The notes beneath the pieces were generated by a model. That model was not told where the DNA came from, ran no database searches, and saw nothing but the letters and a program-made list of their open reading frames with translations. Shown here piece by piece: positions 34,365 to 45,247 of a stretch of DNA of 64,000 bases. How positions within the stretch are numbered: position 1 is the stretch's first letter; each line of letters opens with the position of its first letter. The position numbers and the translations under genes were made by a program. The stretch comes from Blumeriella jaapii (taxonomy: Eukaryota; Ascomycota; Leotiomycetes; Helotiales; Drepanopezizaceae), in NCBI GenBank assembly GCA_009599575.1, contig VWND01000005.1:868001-932000 (forward strand), given 5' to 3'.

Positions 34365-35777
34365 CTAGGGCTTAGCGGCGGCGTCTGACTCCTCGATGGG
34401 AATATCTGCAAGTGCCTTCGCGGGACCAGTAGCGTAGAAACCGTCTAAGGTGACTGTGACCGCGCCCGCTTGGACAAGCTATTGTTGGCCATGTTAGCGA
34501 AGTCTCTGGCGAAAAGGCAGAAGAAAACTCACAGCTCTGCCCAAATCATCTATCAAATCGTCCGCATCCTCAATACCCACGCACAGTCGGATAATATCCT
34601 CTGGCATCTGTCTTTCCTTCCTCGTCTCGGCGCTGATACTCGCATGGCTCATCTGGCATGGCATACTGATCAGACTGTTGACGCACCCGAAACTGACACT
34701 GATGCCCCATAATCTCGCAGCCTCCACAATACGTTCCGAAAGCGCCACATCGCCCGTCTCGAATGACAAGACGGCCCCGGCGCCACGGGCCATGGACCAG
34801 TGAAGGCTGTACTGAGGGTGAGATTTGAGACCAGGGTAGCGTACGCGGAAACCATGACCCTCAAGAAACTCGGCAATACGTTGTGCGTTGGCTTGTTGCT
34901 TCTCCATACGAATAGCGAGAGTCTTGATGCCTCTCATTAGCAAGAAAGCATCGTTAGGTGCAAGTCCGCAGCCCGTTGAGTTGATGGTGAAATACATCTT
35001 GTCGCCGATAGCCGGGTCGTTGAAAGCCAGCACTCCGGCCATGATGTCGTGATGTCCAGAAAGATACTTGGTTCCTGATTCGTAGACTATATCGGCGCCC
35101 AACTCCAACGGGTTGCAGAGCATCGGCGACAGCATAGTGTTGTCGACCACCACCAAAGCGCTCTTGTTGGTATCGTGCACAATCTTCGCGATCGAGGGGA
35201 TGTCCACGATCTTGATCAGAGGGTTCGTCGGCGTCTCCAAAAGTACCATAGCTGTCTTGAGAGATACTACGGCTCTCACCGTCTCCGGGTTCGTGGTATC
35301 AACATGTCGGACTATGATACCATGGTTCTGCGACATGTAAGTCAACAGCCTGTTGGTGCCGCCGTACAAATCGTCTCCTGTGATGACCTCGTCTCCGGGC
35401 CTCAAGATTCTTGTAATGACATCCAACGCTCCCATACCCGATCCTACGACCAGGGCCCTTGAAGCATTCATGATCTTCGCCAGGTGCCTCTCCAGATGCG
35501 TCCTCGTCGGGTTCCCGGATCGAGTGTAGTCATATTCGTTGCCGCCTCCGGCCGAGGTCTGTTTGAAGGTTGCGGATTGGTAGATGGGCATGCTGGAGGC
35601 GCCATATTGGTCTTTGCTTTCGGTGTAGACCAACTCCGTCGCCAGAGCGTACTTTCTGCCATTTCTCGGACTTGAAGGCGCCGGTGAGGGCGGCAGGTCG
35701 TGGCCATCGAGATCTATTTGGGAGAGGGCTTTTCCGACGGCATTGGGCTTGCCTGGTGGACCTGATGTTGTCGACAT
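34365..35777 (-). CDS. Cystathionine beta-lyase (PLP-dependent transsulfuration enzyme)
   Basis: Cleaves cystathionine to homocysteine, pyruvate and ammonia in methionine synthesis (yeast Str3, Aspergillus MetG type). Exon 1 is 34533-35777 and exon 2 is 34365-34478, with a 54 bp intron (34479-34532; GTGAGT, GCTAAC branch, AATAG). The 452-residue total is in frame. I start at the ATG at 35775-35777 (MSTTSGPPGK); the frame is open further only from a TTG. Cys/Met-metabolism PLP motifs are clear: YDYTRSGNPTR, the cofactor-stacking GDDLYGGTNR, the Asp in VVVDNTMLSP, and the Schiff-base lysine in ESGTKYLSGHHD. The C-terminus reads RLCVGIEDADDLIDDLGRA. Related gamma-lyases and gamma-synthases share these motifs, so the exact reaction is inferred. 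Confidence 0.87.
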
Positions 35778-35912
35778 ACCGATGGCTGGATGTCGGAGTT
35801 GCGGGTGGCGCACGAGGAATTGGGTTGTTGTCTCTTGGACCGAAGCTGTTCGGAGACCTGAGGTTGAGCTCAATCGAAGGCAACGAGGGCCGGGAAGGTG
35901 AATCTCTCGTGT

Positions 35913-35965
<53 letters not shown>

Positions 35966-36486
35966 TGCTGTAAGGATTGGTTTTGTGCGTTTGATGTGTG
36001 TCACGAACAGCTCGTTAAAGTTGTTTTGGTTTGTTCATGTCGCGCCTCAGTTTCCAATACGTGGGGTAAGGTCACGTCTTATGACGTGATGACGGCGAGT
36101 CAGAGTCTCGTCTAAACTGATAAATTTATACGACGTTACTTTGTTTGTTTTTTGGCACAGTACAATACAATACAGAATGTTCAGTCACAGTACCAAGTAA
36201 ACATGGCACTGAATATTGATCAGTGGAATAATAAGCTAAGGGCTAAGTCTGATAGACCTAAATGCTCTATGTACTTGTACTTGTACTTGTACTTGATCAC
36301 AACGTGCGCTGTTGCAAGTTTGCAAGTGAGTAGCGAAAGGAAGTCGTTGGGAGGAAGTATCAGCGGCTCACCAACCACGCCGTCTTTCTGCTCAGCCGTC
36401 TCATCCAGCGACATGCGTGAAATGCGGCGTTTACCACCCTGGGAACAACGCCAAACGCCACGCCCTGATCATACAACCAACCGTAT
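35778..36486. repeat. Intergenic region with TG dinucleotide repeat
   Basis: About 700 bp between the cystathionine beta-lyase start and the MSP1 stop, both minus strand. It carries a TG repeat at about 35922-35965 and TTGTAC repeats at about 36270-36295. No gene is supported. The lyase promoter should lie here. Confidence 0.55.
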
Positions 36487-37935
36487 CTAATGATCAATCA
36501 TGTGAGGTTTACGTGCCTCCTCTGCCTCCTCGACATCCTCGTACTCCTCGCTTGAATCATCGACCGCCTTCTTGCCGTTCTGGTTTGCAGAGGGTAAAGC
36601 ATGACTATCTCGGATAATCTGCCCACCTCCTTTCCTGCTGAAGAAATCATCCGTCCGTACACCGCGAACGTTGTCGGATTTGACGCCAGACATGGCTACG
36701 CCGCGTTCCCGCTGCTCCTTGATGTACTCCCGAACGGGAACCATAGCAGCGTCTCGGCATGCTTCTTTGATGTCACTTCCCGACATACCCGCCATGACGC
36801 GGGTGAGGTACTCGATATCGAAATGGTCTGGGTCGGTCTTGGTGTCTTTGAGAATGAGCTTCAGGATCCTCCGTCTCTGGGAGTTGGAAGGTAGAGACAC
36901 CGGAAATTTCTTGGGCATTCTACGTAAGATGGCTTCATCGATGTCTTGCATTCGGTTCGTTGCGCCGAGAACCATGATTCGTGCTGGGAGGCCGGCTTTA
37001 TTTGAAGACGTGAGACCATCCCACAATGTCATGAATCTGCCTTCTGTCAGTAGCGCCCTTCTTTCCAGACGGTGTCAACCCTACTCAGCCTTCACCATAC
37101 CACTAGCCTCATGCTCACCGCTTCGTCTCTGGCCCAGAACCGCATCTATCTCATCAATAAAGACAATAGTGGGCTGCAATTTCCTCGCTAGCGAGAAAAC
37201 TGCCCGCACAAGCTTATTCGAATCTCCATACCATTTCTCCGTCAAGGTCGAGATGTGTAGGTTGATGAAGCAAGCCCCGCTCTCATGTGCCAGTGCTTTT
37301 GCCAACATCGTTTTTCCGCAGCCAGGAGGCCCGTAGAGTAGCACCCCCGACGGGGCAGCGAGAAGCGACGATGATTGCGAGTACAAGTGGGGCATCGTTA
37401 AAGGGTATATCACGGACTCTTTGAGTTCTTCGATGATGTCTTCCAGACCGCCGATGTCTATGCCGTTAGCACCACGAAAGCACTTTGGGGGAAAAGGGCA
37501 TAGCACATACCGTCAAACCCCACCGGTATATCCTCTGGCGCTACAACCTCCATCGCTATCTGGCTCTCGTATTGATCCAAGCTCAAATCCTCTTTCCTCG
37601 GCCGCCGCGATCCATCAGTAGCGTGCCCCGACTCATCCTCCGAGTCGTCGTCTTGCCTCCTCGATTTGTCTAATCGGCGCAAGTTGGCCGCAGCCCTCAC
37701 GCGAGCTTGCTCGTGTTGCTCTTTCTCGGAGTCGGTTCCTAGAGGCAGACTGGATACTATACTTTTGGCTACAAACCACATGGCCGTACTCTGCAGAGTG
37801 GCGGATCAGCAGCGGCTCAGATGGGAAGGCTGACTGGCAACAGGCTGATTGATGGTGCTGGAAACGTACCGAGACGAGGACCAGTATCAGGTCTTGCAGC
37901 ATGTTGCCCAACTTCCTAGACGACCCGTCCCCCAT
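36487..37935 (-). CDS. MSP1: Mitochondrial outer-membrane AAA translocase MSP1 (ATAD1)
   Basis: Extracts mislocalised tail-anchored proteins from the mitochondrial outer membrane. There are four exons: 37870-37935, 37511-37790, 37085-37457 and 36487-37036, giving 422 residues in frame. Introns of 79, 53 and 48 bp have donors GTACGT, GTATGT and GTAGGG, with GCTAAC or CTGAC branches in the second and third. The N-terminal membrane anchor (LILVLVS joined to [10 protein letters not shown]) is split by the first intron. [13 protein letters not shown] precedes Walker [10 protein letters not shown]. Walker B is IVFIDEID, and [10 protein letters not shown] supplies the arginine finger. A pore-loop aromatic lies in EKWYGDSNK. 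The acidic C-terminal tail is longer than in yeast. Its start is divergent from CSM1, about 640 bp away. Confidence 0.92.
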
Positions 37936-38572
37936 TTTGACGGCTGGTGGACTCGGTGGCCCGAAAATGAAATAGAGATACTGGATTCGGGGCGGAAGTC
38001 GGGGTTGAGCAAAGAATGACTCTCTCTTCGCTTTGAAGGTCGCTATGAAGTTTACGCCACTTGATGTGTGGCTGGTGCTGACATGGAGACTGACCTGGCA
38101 GCCAAGCTTTCTTTTGGTCTCCGTGAGGTGACACTTTTTGTTTGGCTCATACGCCCGGCTACTGGAAGCCTTATTTTATCGTATCACTGCAAAGTACTGT
38201 AGGTTCGAAGGTAGTAGGTAAGTAGGAGTTCTCTATAACGATACCTGTTTGGAATCTCTCCATCACAAGTTGGCAACAATCCGAGTCTGAGCTCGATTTG
38301 GACTTCCGACTGGGGTCTCATGCTAGCGTGTAAACAAACATTTCGCCTCGATGGGTGCTGCCCTGGCTGCTTGCTTCGTCGACTCGCTCCATCCCAGTCT
38401 TCGGCGCGTAAAGTCACTCTTCAACAACGCGTCAAGCATTACAGAACTGACTGCCCAATCTCGTGTCTAATATTTTCCGCGCATCGCCCACTTCAATCGC
38501 GTTTTATTCGCTCTAGCGATTGGCATTTTCGGACGGAACGCGACGCGACACTCCCGCTCGGCGTCTTTCGCA
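37936..38572. promoter_or_regulatory. Divergent promoter region, MSP1 / CSM1
   Basis: About 640 bp between divergently oriented start codons, so it must hold both promoters. I see one GTACTGTAGG motif near 38192 and otherwise nothing specific. Confidence 0.5.
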
Positions 38573-40220
38573 ATGCCGAAAGTGAAGCAATCTACATTAT
38601 CCGCACTGATCGACTCGGACTCAGATGACGGGCTCGCCATGCCTGCCCCGAAATCAACTGGAGAAGACAAAGCACCCGCCGAGAAAAAGGACGTGGGCGA
38701 CCGAAAGCTGCGCCTGCGAAGCCCGCGCCCTCCAAAGTGACCAAGACAGCCCAGAAGGCGCCGGCGCGTCGTACGAGTGATCGCATCGAAGCAATGGTGA
38801 AGGCAGTCGAGCCTGCGCTAGCGAAGAACAAGCGACCTGCCTTGAGGGACAAGACAAACCGGTACACGGCCGACGACGAGATGGATGACTTGGTGCAAGA
38901 CGAAAATATGGGTATGGATGAAACAATCGAGGACTCGACCGTGGCTGTCAAGAAGACGAAGCCGAAGGCTACGAAAAGATCTGTTTCTGCTAAGGGAAGG
39001 GCTACGATGGGTACAGAAAGCACGATTCAGGAGACACAAGAGGCGTCAAAGCCAGATGCGCGCGCGGCGAAGAGGAGCGGTCCGGGTAGGAGACAGAAGC
39101 CAGTCAAGCCCGAGCTGGAACAGATTATCCAGGAGACGCAATATGAAGAGATGGATGTTGACGTGGGTGATGATCATGTCATGGAGCCGCCGGGGTCGGA
39201 ATCGGAAATTGTAGTGAAGCGCGCACATAATGCTTCTCGTGCACCATCACATCCTCGACAGCGCCAACCATCCGCACAACGAAGACGAGCTGGGAGCGCA
39301 TCCGACACGGAGAGGGGTGACCCGAGCCTGAGGCGCAAACTGGGAGAGGTGACGAAGAAATATGAGATTTTGAATCTCAAGTACCAGGATTTGCGGGAGA
39401 TCGGTATCAAGGAGGCGGCGAGAAATTTTGATAGTCTCAGAAGGGAGGACGAATCGAAGACGAAGAGTGGGTGTGTTCTTCTCTGTTGGTTCAGCTATTG
39501 CTAATCTTGAACAGCTGCCGGCGAGCTGATAACCTCCTTGAGGGCTGATTCTGCTGCCAAATCCGCGCTGGAGAAGAGACACGAGGCACTCAAGAAGAAA
39601 GCCGACGCCCAAGCTGCAGTTGTAGCGTCACTTCAGGCCCAGATTGCACAATTGTCGACATCCCTTGAGGGAGCACGGTCTGAGAATAAGACTCTATCGG
39701 CCAAATTGGCAGCAACTCGTGTTGCGGCTTCATCAGTAGAAAGTGCGCATTCAAAAACTCCTGGCAGTGCTCTGAAGTCCAATGGAGGCATCCGCCTCAT
39801 GGGGACTGCTGAAGCTGCACAAGCCGCTCAAGCAGCCCAACTGAAGGAAGACTTGTATAGAGATCTCACTGGCTTGATAATTAGGGGTGTGAAGCGTGAG
39901 GCGGAGGAAGATGTCTTTGACTGTCTCCAGACAGGCGGGCGGAATGGCAGTAAGTACACGATTCGAGCCGTTCATAATCCCAACTAACATGATGACTAGC
40001 ACTCCATTTCAAGCTCGCCACCGCAAATGAAAAATCGTCCGAGAGCTATGACGATGCGCAATGCAGTTACATTCCTCAGCTCGATCCAAGCCGAGACAAG
40101 GCTCTGATGGAGTTGCTTCCGGACTACCTCACAGACGAGATTACGTTCCCAAGACCCCAAGCTGCAAAGTTTTATGCGAGGGTGGTAAAGGCGTTGTCAG
40201 AGAAGCCAATGGATGGATGA
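38573..40220 (+). CDS. CSM1: Monopolin complex subunit Csm1/Pcs1; one apparent frameshift
   Basis: A kinetochore-associated protein of about 516 residues that clamps microtubule sites and helps organise rDNA. The ATG at 38573 begins MPKVKQSTLSALIDSDSDD. The frame slips at the A5 run at 38685-38689; with one extra A it continues through an AT-hook-like GRGRPK into a long basic/acidic disordered region. Exons after the slip end at 39466; the remaining exons are 39515-39949 and 40000-40220, with introns of 48 bp (GTGGGT) and 50 bp (GTAAGT). A coiled coil (about ITSLRADSAAKSALEKRHEA onward) precedes the globular Csm1/Pcs1 C-domain with LYRDLTGLIIRGVKREAEED and DYLTDEITFPRPQAAKFYAR. Adding one base makes the total a multiple of three. 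Confidence 0.85.
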
Positions 40221-40777
40221 ATGGGGCGAAGAGATTTGAGGCTTTGGACAGCATCGAAGTGTATCGGTGGTCATGGTGTACGGCGTTGCTTGTCCAGTGT
40301 CATTTTCTTGCGCGAGCATACCCGGTTTTTTTTCCTGATGAATATAAAACGATTTGACTATCACCATCCTGCCTACCTAGGCATTGACGATGTGGTTGAT
40401 TGGATGGACAGGCCCAGTGGTGATCAGCAACATATCAACTATGAATCCGACCTATAGCTGGGCACATTTCTATGTTACCCCTGAACTCGGCTCCAGAGCC
40501 CCCGCGTACCTTAATCGCGAACTCCCCCATTAGCATTCGGGCTCGGCAAAATGACGAAGCCATCCGGGTACAGCCTTCGAAATTTGGAGGCGCGCTGTTC
40601 TTCAAAAATACCTATTCATGACTCCGTCCATCTCCAGGACGTGCCACTCCTTTGATACCAATCGGTGACAAACCTCCACGTCAAGACCGCCTCTGAACTG
40701 TCAACTTCACTGCACGCCCACCGCCAGCCAGGGGACTAAAGATTTCTGCAGCTCGTGGCACCTGGCCAGTCTCTACC
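40221..40777. other. Intergenic, CSM1 to MCD4
   Basis: About 560 bp between tandem plus-strand genes. It contains the CSM1 terminator and MCD4 promoter; no gene or notable repeat is visible. Confidence 0.4.
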
Positions 40778-43700
40778 ATGGCCCGAGTCAATCGCTTTGG
40801 CTTCCTGGCCCTGGCCCTGGCTTTTCATCTGGTGTACATATACTCGATATTCGACATCTATTTCGTCAGTCCCATTGTGTCGGGCATGCGCGAGTTTGGG
40901 GTCGAGAGGGCAGATGGAGTTGAAGCTCCTGCCAAACGGCTGGTTCTGTTTGTTGGTATACATCTCCGCATGTAAAAATCCGGGACGAGCATTTTGCTGA
41001 CGCGTGTCAAATCTACAGGCGATGGTCTAAGAGCAGACAAAGCCTTCCAGTCCTTCCCCGAACCCTACCCCAAGGACGATGCAGACCTTGTCCCCCGCCC
41101 CCTGGCCCCCTTCATTCGCTCGCGCGTCCTCGAACACGGCACCTTTGGTGTCTCGCACACACGCGTGCCTACGGAGAGCAGGCCCGGGCATGTTGCGCTC
41201 ATCGCAGGTCTCTACGAAGATGTGTCTGCGGTCACGACAGGATGGAAGCTCAACCCGGTAAACTTCGATAGCGTGTTCAACCGGAGCAGACATACCTGGT
41301 CCTGGGGTAGTCCTGATATTCTACCCATGTTCCAATTAGGAGCTCCTGAGGGAAGAGTTGACGCGGATACGTACGGAGCTGAAGAAGAGGACTTCTCGCA
41401 GGAGGCGTCTGGGCTGGACCTTTGGGTATTCGACAAGGTGAAGACATTGTTCAAAGAGGCTGCCACGAATACTACGCTCAACGCACAGTTGAGACAGGAT
41501 AAGATTGTGTTCTTCCTGCATCTTTTGGGTCTGGACACGAATGGCCATGCATACCGCCCATACTCGAAGGAGTATCTCAACAATATTAAAATCGTGGATC
41601 AGGGTGTAAAAGAGATCTCGCAGTTGCTCGAGGACTTCTACGGCGACAAGAAGACGGCATTTGTTTTTACAGCTGATCATGGCATGAGCGATTATGGCAG
41701 TCACGGAGATGGGCATCCGGACAATACGCGAACACCGCTCGTTGCTTGGGGCTCTGGAGTTGCAAAGCCGGTCACGCATGACGGAACTGCGCCTGGTCAT
41801 GATGAGTTGTCCTCGGATTGGGGCTTAGATCACGTCCAGCGACATGATGTTGCGCAGGCAGATGTTGCGGCACTGATGGCGTACCTCGCTGGACTTGACT
41901 TCCCCGTCAACTCGGTTGGCGAGTTACCTCTATCTTTCCTATCCGGAGACATTGCGGCCAAGTCCGAAGCTTATCTTGCGAATGCACGAGGTATACTTGA
42001 TATTTACCGTGTCAAAGAAGAGCAGAAAAAGGCTACCGAACTCCGATATCGACCTTTCAAGGCTCTCGGCGACGAAGCTCATTCAGTCGAGCATCGCTTC
42101 GCAGCTATCAGAACGCTCATTGATGCGGGCAGTTTCGAAGAGGCCATCGAAGAAACGACGGCCGTCGTTAAAGCCGGTCTAGATGGTCTCCGCTACCTCC
42201 AAAGATACGACTGGCTCTTCCTCCGTACCCTCATCACGATCGGCTACCTAGGCTGGATTGCATTTGCGCTCACTACCGTCGTTGACCTCCACGTTTTGCA
42301 CGGCAAAACGGAAACTTCACGCACGCTTTCTGGCACTCTCTTCTTCTCTTCCGTTCTTGTGTTACTATTCGCTTCTTTCATCATCTCCAAATCACCATAC
42401 ACGTATTACGGCTACGCCATCTTCCCTGTCGGTTTCTGGGAGGAGGTGTATGCAAGACGTCGGGCGCTTAAGGAGGGATGGAAAGCTCTGTTTGGGCACG
42501 TAAGGTCCGCAGGCGGGTCTCTCATTCTAGTGTCGAAGGCAGTTGCTGGACTAGCTCTCGTCGAATGTCTTGTGAGCAATATCTTGTCTTGTTGTCAAAC
42601 TGCTTTGATGCTGATTTTGTAGGCACTCGGGTACACGCATCGGGAGATGTTCACGTTCATATGGGTCGCGGCCGCATTTTGGCCCGGGTTCTACGGCCTG
42701 GGGTTTTTGGAGGCCAACATGAAGCTTGTAGGGACTTGGATGGTCTCATGTATAGCGATGAGCTCGTTCACTTTGTTACCTGCGATGAAGGTTGAGGATG
42801 TAGCCCTCATGTGAGCCTTCCAACCCATCGATCTAACGCTCGGCTAATTTGACAACAACAGCACGACAGGTGGTTGTTTAATGGTGGTGATCGGGCTGGC
42901 TTACCTCGTTTTCGAAGAGAAGTTGCTTAGCAGAACGAAGCTGGCTGTAAATTCTACAGAGCACGCTGAAAACGGTCTTTCTAGGGCTTTGATCGGGGCA
43001 CAGGTAAGCGACTGGCGATGCTCGCATGGAAATGTTACTGACGATAGCAGATTGGCTTCGTCATCCTAGCCACCATCGTCACAAGATCAAGCGCAGTCTC
43101 TTTGCAGGCAAAATCGGGGCTTCCCAGAGGTAACCAGGTAGTCGGTTGGCTTGTGTTGGGTATGATCTCAACGTTCTTTCTCCACCCAGCTTGCTTACCT
43201 TCGACAGTGCTACCTCTCATCATGCCTTTCCTCCACCGCCTGCAACCTAATAACCATTACCTTCACCGTCTAATGGTAATATTTCTTACCTTCTCGCCGG
43301 TCTTCGTCCTTCTTACCATCTCCTACGAAGGGCTCTTCTATGTAGGTTTTTGCGTGACCCTTATCACCTGGGTCCGCCTCGAGCACAAAGTCTACATATC
43401 CTCGACGCCGTTGCCTACTTCCTCCTCTGCACACGGCTGCACATTAAATGGCGGCTCAAAGATGCCCCCATCTCTGACATCCTCACCGTTCCGCTCTCTC
43501 ACCCTCTCCGACCTCCGCACATCTCTCTTTTTCCTTACCATCCTCCAGTCTGCATTTTTCAGCACTGGGAACGTCGCTTCCATTTCCGCTTTCTCGCTCG
43601 AATCTGTGTCACGACTTATACCCGTCTTCGACCCCTTCTCCCAAGGCGCACTACTTATTCTCAAACTCATGATCCCTTTCGCGCTCATCTCCGCCAATCT

Positions 43701-44094
43701 CGGTATCCTCAACAAGCGATTAGGAGTTGCGCCGTCGGCGCTGTTTATGATGGTCATGGCTATCACTGATTTTCTCACGCTGCACTTTTTCTGGGTGGTG
43801 AGGGACGAGGGGAGTTGGCTGGAGATTGGGAGTACCATTTCACACTTTGTGATTGCGAGCTTGCTTTGCATGTTCGTGGCCAGTTTGGAGGGGGTCAGCG
43901 AAATGTTCATTGCTGGCGTCGAGGTGGAGGACGGTTCCTCACAGATCAGCAAAGAAAAGGAGCTCGGGGGTGATGTGGTCGAGACGGAGAAGCTGGAGAA
44001 GTCGGAGCAGGATGGTCACAATGCGGCCAGTACGAAAATCGTTGGAGTCACTGGCGAGGACACGAAGCCGGTGGTGAACGGTGTCGGGAGCTAG
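40778..44094 (+). CDS. MCD4: GPI ethanolamine phosphate transferase 1 (MCD4/PIG-N)
   Basis: An ER membrane enzyme of 1,034 residues that adds ethanolamine phosphate to the first mannose of GPI anchors. Exons are 40778-40955, 41019-42571, 42623-42810, 42862-43003 and 43051-44094. The introns are 63, 51, 51, 51... specifically 63, 51, 51 and 47 bp, with donors GTATAC, GTGAGC, GTGAGC and GTAAGC; the total is in frame. An N-terminal anchor (FLALALAFHLVYIYSIFDIY) leads to the luminal alkaline-phosphatase-fold domain: DGLRADK, TESRPGHVALIAGLYED, HLLGLDTNGHAYRPYS and FTADHGMSDYGSHGDGHP hold the metal-binding residues. The second half is a multi-pass PigN domain with at least ten hydrophobic helices. 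The C-terminus is acidic and has no KKxx signal. GPI synthesis supports cell-wall protein anchoring. Confidence 0.93.
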
Positions 44095-45247
44095 AAGTCT
44101 GGTGAAGATCTGGTCGAGACGGCCCTAGGAGATATCAATGGAAAAGGCCCGGCCTGTCGCTCTTGTTCAATTATCATCGTTCCTCCCCGGTTTTTGCAGA
44201 TGATTGCGTGCACCGTGGGAGGTGCCAGCACTTTGCTGGCTGCTCGTAGCCTTTCAGCAACCGACGAGTGAGACTCGAGGGGTCAAGAACAGACGTCGCC
44301 CGGTGGACCCCTCACTCGAGGCGGTCACTTCCATGCCTCGATCGGCCGAATGACCGCGGGCGGCTTCGATTTTTGCACGTGGCGGTCATGGTCTCTTTGT
44401 CTCTTCTCTCTTCGCGACAGTCCTGCCTGCCCCTTCAGACCTCTTGTTCGTGGGATCCCCTCGACTGTTGACGAACGAGCTCCCATAGCGACGCACTTCG
44501 ACCCCGACTAAGACTCGAGCCACAGTGAGCGGAACCAAGTTTCGGTCTCATGTATAACTGTACTTGGTGGCATCCTCATGCCCATCCCCGGTCCCGGGTT
44601 CACGCCCATACGGAACATTCGAGCGAGACTCCGAGAGATAGCTCTAGTTGCGATGCGTCGCTGTCATCAGCTGGGTCGAGGCAAGAAGGAGACGGGATTC
44701 TCATGTAGTCTGTCGTTCGCACTGACAGTAGGTATGTACACACTGGACTGTATGTATGTATGTACATCCCACGCATACGAGTCGCTGGTGTAGAAAGGTT
44801 AAGTCGCAACGGATGGGAGGACGAGTGTGGGGTAGTGATAGGGTACTTATGTACTGTAAGTTGTAAGCAAGTACTTTATGTATAGGTATGTAGATCTCTC
44901 TGGGGAAGGGGAAGCTTATTCTCCGCAAGGCGGCCTTTTCTGTGTCTTTTTTCTTTCTTTTTCCTTTTCCTTTTTCTGTTCCTTTTCTTCTTCCTTTTCT
45001 TCTTCCTTTTCCTTTCTTCACTGTACCTCACCTCTCTTTCTCTTCTCTCTTCGACTCGATGGCCTTGAACCCTGGCCGTGGCTGGGCAGAGCACACAACC
45101 CGCCCGCTTCTTACTTAGCCCTTCCTCACGCTATGCAGCCTGCCCCTCGAGTCGGATCCAGTCCTGTCCAGCGCAACAACAACGACCCCACGGCATCTCC
45201 AAATCCTCTGCGACGAGCATTTCCCCACGCCCAGCTGCTTTGTTGCG
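44095..45247. other. Intergenic region upstream of the Zn2Cys6 gene
   Basis: About 1.15 kb. It contains a TATG-type repeat near 44748-44765, TACTG-type motifs at about 44850, and a 120 bp polypyrimidine stretch ending about 190 bp before the start codon. No separate gene is supported; short upstream ATGs occur (for example at 45133), out of frame with the main start. Confidence 0.5.
44936..45056 (+). promoter_or_regulatory. Polypyrimidine (CT) tract upstream of the Zn2Cys6 regulator
   Basis: Nearly uninterrupted C/T on the plus strand for about 120 bp, mostly TTTC, CTTTT and CTTCC units, located 190-310 bp upstream of the ATG. Such CT stretches commonly mark core promoters and leaders of well-expressed fungal genes; that role here is inferred from position. 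Confidence 0.5.
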
